Below, in pieces: positions 32,024 to 35,332 of a stretch of DNA of 35,332 nucleotides (its first letter is position 1; every line of letters starts with the position of its first letter). This DNA comes from Klebsiella pneumoniae (GTDB lineage: Bacteria > Pseudomonadota > Gammaproteobacteria > Pseudomonadales > CAMAPQ01). The notes under the pieces were generated by a model that saw nothing but the letters and a program-made list of their open reading frames with translations, ran no database searches and was not told the DNA's origin. Where the stretch lies: the NCBI GenBank assembly GCA_945860125.1, contig CAMAPQ010000023.1, positions 1 through 35,332 on the forward strand. Reading direction: 5' to 3'. The position numbers and the translations under genes are program-made.

Positions 32024-32130
32024 GTACTTGCAAACACGGCATTGTTGGCAGCGCTCACTCACCCCAATCACATAGTGTATCTATGCTCATGGGGTTCACG
32101 CTCTTGCCGCCTCACCGTGATTCCAATTAC
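32024..32130. repeat. 107-bp imperfect palindromic element (REP/MITE-like)
   Basis: Symmetric about 32078: GTACTTGCAAACACGG / CCGTGATTCCAATTAC ends (13/16), GGCA/TGCC, ACCCCA/TGGGGT, CATAG-tgtat-CTATG. Confidence 0.65.
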
Positions 32131-32160
32131 TTTGGGTAAAGTATATCAAAGAGGTTAGTC

Positions 32161-33303
32161 GTGAATAAAACAGGTATTGTAATTAGTGGAACAGGCTTAT
32201 TTATTCCTCCTTTTTCTATTTCAAATGAAGAGTTGGTTGCTTCTTATAATCGGTATGTTGTGCATCACAATGATGCTTATAAAGCACAAATTGAAAAAGG
32301 AGAGCACGAACCATTACAGGAATCGAGTACCGCATTTATTGAAAAAGCATCTGGCATTAAAAGCCGATATGTAATTGATAAAATAGGGGTATTAGATCCT
32401 ACTATTTTACATCCTTTAATTGCTGAACGTGCTGATGATGTTTTATCCGTTCAGGCTGAAATGGCAGTGAACGCAGCAAGGGAAGCTTTAACGAAAGCAA
32501 ATAAAAAAGCGGAAGATGTCGATCTTTTAATTGTCGCTTGCTCTAATCTGCAGCGGGCTTATCCTGCGGTTTCAATTGAAGTTCAGCAAGCCTTAGGTTG
32601 TGTTGGTTATGCTTTTGATATGAATGTTGCTTGCTCATCGGCAACCTTTGGCATTAAAACGGCGGTGGATGCGTTGATTAATAAAACGGCAAATACAGCC
32701 TTAGTTATTAATCCTGAGATTTGTTCTGCGCACCTTGAGTTTCATGATCGTGATTGTCATTTTATTTTTGGTGATGTCTGTACCGCTGTCGTGTTGCAAA
32801 GAAAAGAGTGTATTGATTCTGTTCTTTCCAAAAAATCTGATCATTTTGAGATTGTCTCAACAAAACTTAAGACACAATTTTCTAACAATATTCGTAATAA
32901 CTTCGGTTTTTTAAATCGCTGCAGCCCGGAAACACAATTTTCTCGTGATAAGACTTTTCGACAAAATGGTCGCAAGGTATTTAAAGAAGTAGTTTCTTGG
33001 GTTTCTGAGTTGATTCTTGATCATTTGGGAGATGAATCTATTTCATCGAGTAAAGTGAAACGTTTATGGTTACATCAAGCAAATATTAATATGAATGATC
33101 TTATTGCTCGAAAAGTGTTTGGTCGTGATTATGATGAGTTAGAGGCACCCAATATTTTAAAAGAGTTTGCAAATACCAGTTCTGCCGGTTCAATTGTTGC
33201 TTTTCATCGTTTTCATAATGATCTGCAATCAGGCGATATAGGCGTTATTTGTTCATTTGGTGCAGGCTATTCTGCTGGCAGTATTTTATTAATGAAAGAG
33301 TAG
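32161..33303 (+). CDS. beta-ketoacyl-ACP synthase III family protein (FabH-like)
   Basis: KASIII triad context: NVACSSATFGIK (Cys), WLHQANINMNDLIARKVFG (His), NTSSAGSIV (Asn). Confidence 0.88.
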   Translation: MNKTGIVISGTGLFIPPFSISNEELVASYNRYVVHHNDAYKAQIEKGEHEPLQESSTAFIEKASGIKSRYVIDKIGVLDPTILHPLIAERADDVLSVQAEMAVNAAREALTKANKKAEDVDLLIVACSNLQRAYPAVSIEVQQALGCVGYAFDMNVACSSATFGIKTAVDALINKTANTALVINPEICSAHLEFHDRDCHFIFGDVCTAVVLQRKECIDSVLSKKSDHFEIVSTKLKTQFSNNIRNNFGFLNRCSPETQFSRDKTFRQNGRKVFKEVVSWVSELILDHLGDESISSSKVKRLWLHQANINMNDLIARKVFGRDYDELEAPNILKEFANTSSAGSIVAFHRFHNDLQSGDIGVICSFGAGYSAGSILLMKE

Positions 33304-33340
33304 ATTTTTTATTTTGTTATTGAGTGTTTCATTAAGCGTT

Positions 33341-33379
33341 ACTTAACGCAGCTTGCTTGATGGCAAGTTTGCGTTAAGT
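33341..33379 (+). terminator. hairpin downstream of the FabH-like gene
   Basis: ACTTAACGCA / TGCGTTAAGT outer stem plus CTTGC/GCAAG inner stem. Confidence 0.6.
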
Positions 33380-33519
33380 TTATGAGGAGATTGGTTATCA
33401 ATTCTTCTTTTATTTATCCCCGCTTTTTGTGGAAAAGGCTGTGGATAAGTAGGCTGATCGATTGAGTTAACTGGGCTAAACGAGGACGGTTAAAAATTAA
33501 GCGGTCTCGTTTTGGTTGG

Positions 33520-34893
33520 TTATTCGCATTGATCTGCCCATAGGTCATATTTATCGCTTCGTTTTACTTTTACGTTTAAAAAGTCGCCTTTTTGAGGTTG
33601 CTTATTTCGTTTATGTGTCACATAAACCAAGCCGTCAATTTCAGGGGCGTCTGCAGAAGATCTAGCAACAATGGTATTGCTTGTCACTTCATCAACGAGT
33701 ACCTGAATAGTCTTCCCTATTTTTTCTTTTAGCTTTTTTTGCGAGATTTTGGCCTGTTTTTGCATAAAACGATGAAAACGTTCTTCTTGAACTTCAGGGT
33801 CAACTGGGTTAGCCAGTTGGTTGGCTGCAGCACCCTCTACAGGCGAATATTTAAAACAACCGACACGATCAAGTTTTGCTTCATCAAGAAAGTCTAGAAG
33901 CATTTCAAATTCTTCTTCTGTTTCACCTGGAAAGCCCACAATGAAAGTACTGCGTAAGGTAATATCAGGGCATATTTCACGCCAAGCTCGAATGCGCTCT
34001 AGCGTATTTTCAGCATGAGCTGGGCGCTTCATTGCTTTGAGGATGCGGGTTGAGGCGTGCTGAAAGGGAATGTCCAGATAAGGCAAAATTTTGTTATTTG
34101 CCATTAAGGGAATTAAAGCATCAACGTTAGGGTAAGGATAAACATAGTGTAGTCTGACCCACACGCCCATTTCACCTAGCGCTTGGCACAATTCATTTAG
34201 CCTTGTTTTAATCGGCTGGCCTTTCCAGAAAGACAAAGCATATTTCGTATCAACCCCGTAGGCGCTGGTATCTTGCGAGATGACCAAAATTTCTTTTACG
34301 CCAGCATTCACCAGTCTTTCTGCTTCATCCAATACTGAAGAGATAGGGCGACTTACAAGATCTCCTCTCATTGAAGGAATAATGCAAAATGTACAGCGAT
34401 GATTACAGCCCTCAGAAATTTTCAGGTAAGCATAATGCTTAGGTGTAAGTTTAATGCCCTGTGGCGGTACAAGATCAAGATAGGGATTGTGTACAGGTTT
34501 GGGAAGATGTTGGTGAACTAAACCCATGACTTCCTCATAGGCTTGTGGGCCCGTAATGCCTAGTACGCTAGGGTGTACTTGCGCAATTTCTGCAGGCTTA
34601 GCGCCTAAGCAACCCGTTACAATAACTTTACCGTTTTTTTCAAGCGCTTCTGCAATGCTATCTAACGATTCCTGTTTGGCTGAATCAATAAAGCCACAAG
34701 TATTAACAATAACAAGGTTAGCTTGCTCATAGCTACCAACAACATCATAACCTTCTGTTTTAAGCTGAGTAAGAATACGCTCTGAATCAACAAGCGCTTT
34801 AGGGCATCCTAGGCTAACAAAGCCAATTTTATTGGTAGAACTAATCGTATTGTTTGTCGTTTGTTCTGTGGGCGAAGAGGGGTTAGATATCAT
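33520..34893 (-). CDS. rimO: ribosomal protein S12 methylthiotransferase RimO
   Basis: [48 protein letters not shown]-terminal TRAM domain. Confidence 0.96.
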   Translation of the reverse strand: MISNPSSPTEQTTNNTISSTNKIGFVSLGCPKALVDSERILTQLKTEGYDVVGSYEQANLVIVNTCGFIDSAKQESLDSIAEALEKNGKVIVTGCLGAKPAEIAQVHPSVLGITGPQAYEEVMGLVHQHLPKPVHNPYLDLVPPQGIKLTPKHYAYLKISEGCNHRCTFCIIPSMRGDLVSRPISSVLDEAERLVNAGVKEILVISQDTSAYGVDTKYALSFWKGQPIKTRLNELCQALGEMGVWVRLHYVYPYPNVDALIPLMANNKILPYLDIPFQHASTRILKAMKRPAHAENTLERIRAWREICPDITLRSTFIVGFPGETEEEFEMLLDFLDEAKLDRVGCFKYSPVEGAAANQLANPVDPEVQEERFHRFMQKQAKISQKKLKEKIGKTIQVLVDEVTSNTIVARSSADAPEIDGLVYVTHKRNKQPQKGDFLNVKVKRSDKYDLWADQCE

Positions 34894-35187
34894 ATTTTTA
34901 CCAGTTTCCTGCTAGATCATCATCAAGGTTAATCAATAGTTATTGATTATGAGTCGTTTTGCCAAGGCTTAAACACACTTTTAATAAAGCGAAGCTTTGC
35001 TCAACGGAAGTGCGATTATGCCGAAAGAAACTTGCTTCTGCAAAAGCGGCGAATGAGCGCAAATGATTTATTGATAATTATTTTGTTTTGTAAGTTTTTA
35101 TTTCTGTTGTAGATCTTGTATCCTCCCCCCCCCTAGGCATGGCCTGATGAAAGAAAGGATTCAAAGTATAATTATTTTAATACATTA

Positions 35188-35332
35188 GGGCCTGTTGAAC
35201 TTTCAAAATTATTCTCATCACATCGGTAACCATATAAAAGCGCAAGCTAGAGCCATGGTTCCGATAAAATTTCTTTTCAGCTTATCGTAACGAGTAGCTA
35301 CCGCTCTGAAGTGTTTTAATCTTGCAAAAGCA
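35188..35332 (-). mobile_element. terminal part of an IS5-family insertion sequence, truncated by the window edge
   Basis: GGGCCTGTTGAACTTTCAAAATT end sequence preceded by TTA, plus the transposase C-terminus on the minus strand. Confidence 0.8.
35218..35332 (-). CDS. IS5-family transposase, C-terminal fragment (AFARLKHFRAVATRYDKLKRNFIGTMALACAFIWLPM)
   Basis: Hand translation of the reverse strand gives the characteristic RYDKLxxNFxGxxxLAxxxIW C-terminus. Confidence 0.85.
   Translation of the reverse strand, partial: AFARLKHFRAVATRYDKLKRNFIGTMALACAFIWLPM

Noticed and set aside
35021-35085. Micro-ORF MPKETCFCKSGE and small palindrome AAAGCGAAGCTTT after rimO
   Set aside because: Very short, no SD or conservation evidence.

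Overview
This is a 35.3 kb AT-rich chromosomal segment from a gammaproteobacterium. The smc-zipA-ligA, mutS/recA/recX and fdxA content, plus eukaryotic-like repeat lipoproteins, would fit a Legionellales-like or host-associated lineage, but that is inference only. Most of the window is housekeeping: SNF2 helicase, transaldolase, dusA, epmB, ligA, zipA, smc, a CysZ-like protein, fdxA, mutS, recA, recX, a ketoacyl-ACP synthase III and rimO. Accessory or less ordinary content: an orphan membrane protein (542-1915), an LRR lipoprotein, an OmpA protein with calcium-type repeats, a MORN-repeat lipoprotein, a PilZ gene beside a pseudo-receiver/PP2C + STAS module, and an RND adaptor without a pump. 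Two very small lipoprotein genes (196-318 and 24577-24744) are absent from the supplied ORF track. The strongest non-coding signals are: a 103-bp MITE-like element with perfect 16-bp terminal inverted repeats and a 5-bp TCCAA flanking duplication (31801-31903); a second 107-bp imperfect palindrome about 120 bp away (32024-32130); solo TIR-like copies elsewhere; an ~860-bp ORF-poor gap (24745-25605); and a terminator-like hairpin inside recX. The right edge carries the end of an IS5-family insertion sequence. I did not see a clear multi-gene novel defence or secretion system. The palindromic elements and micro-lipoproteins are the best leads.
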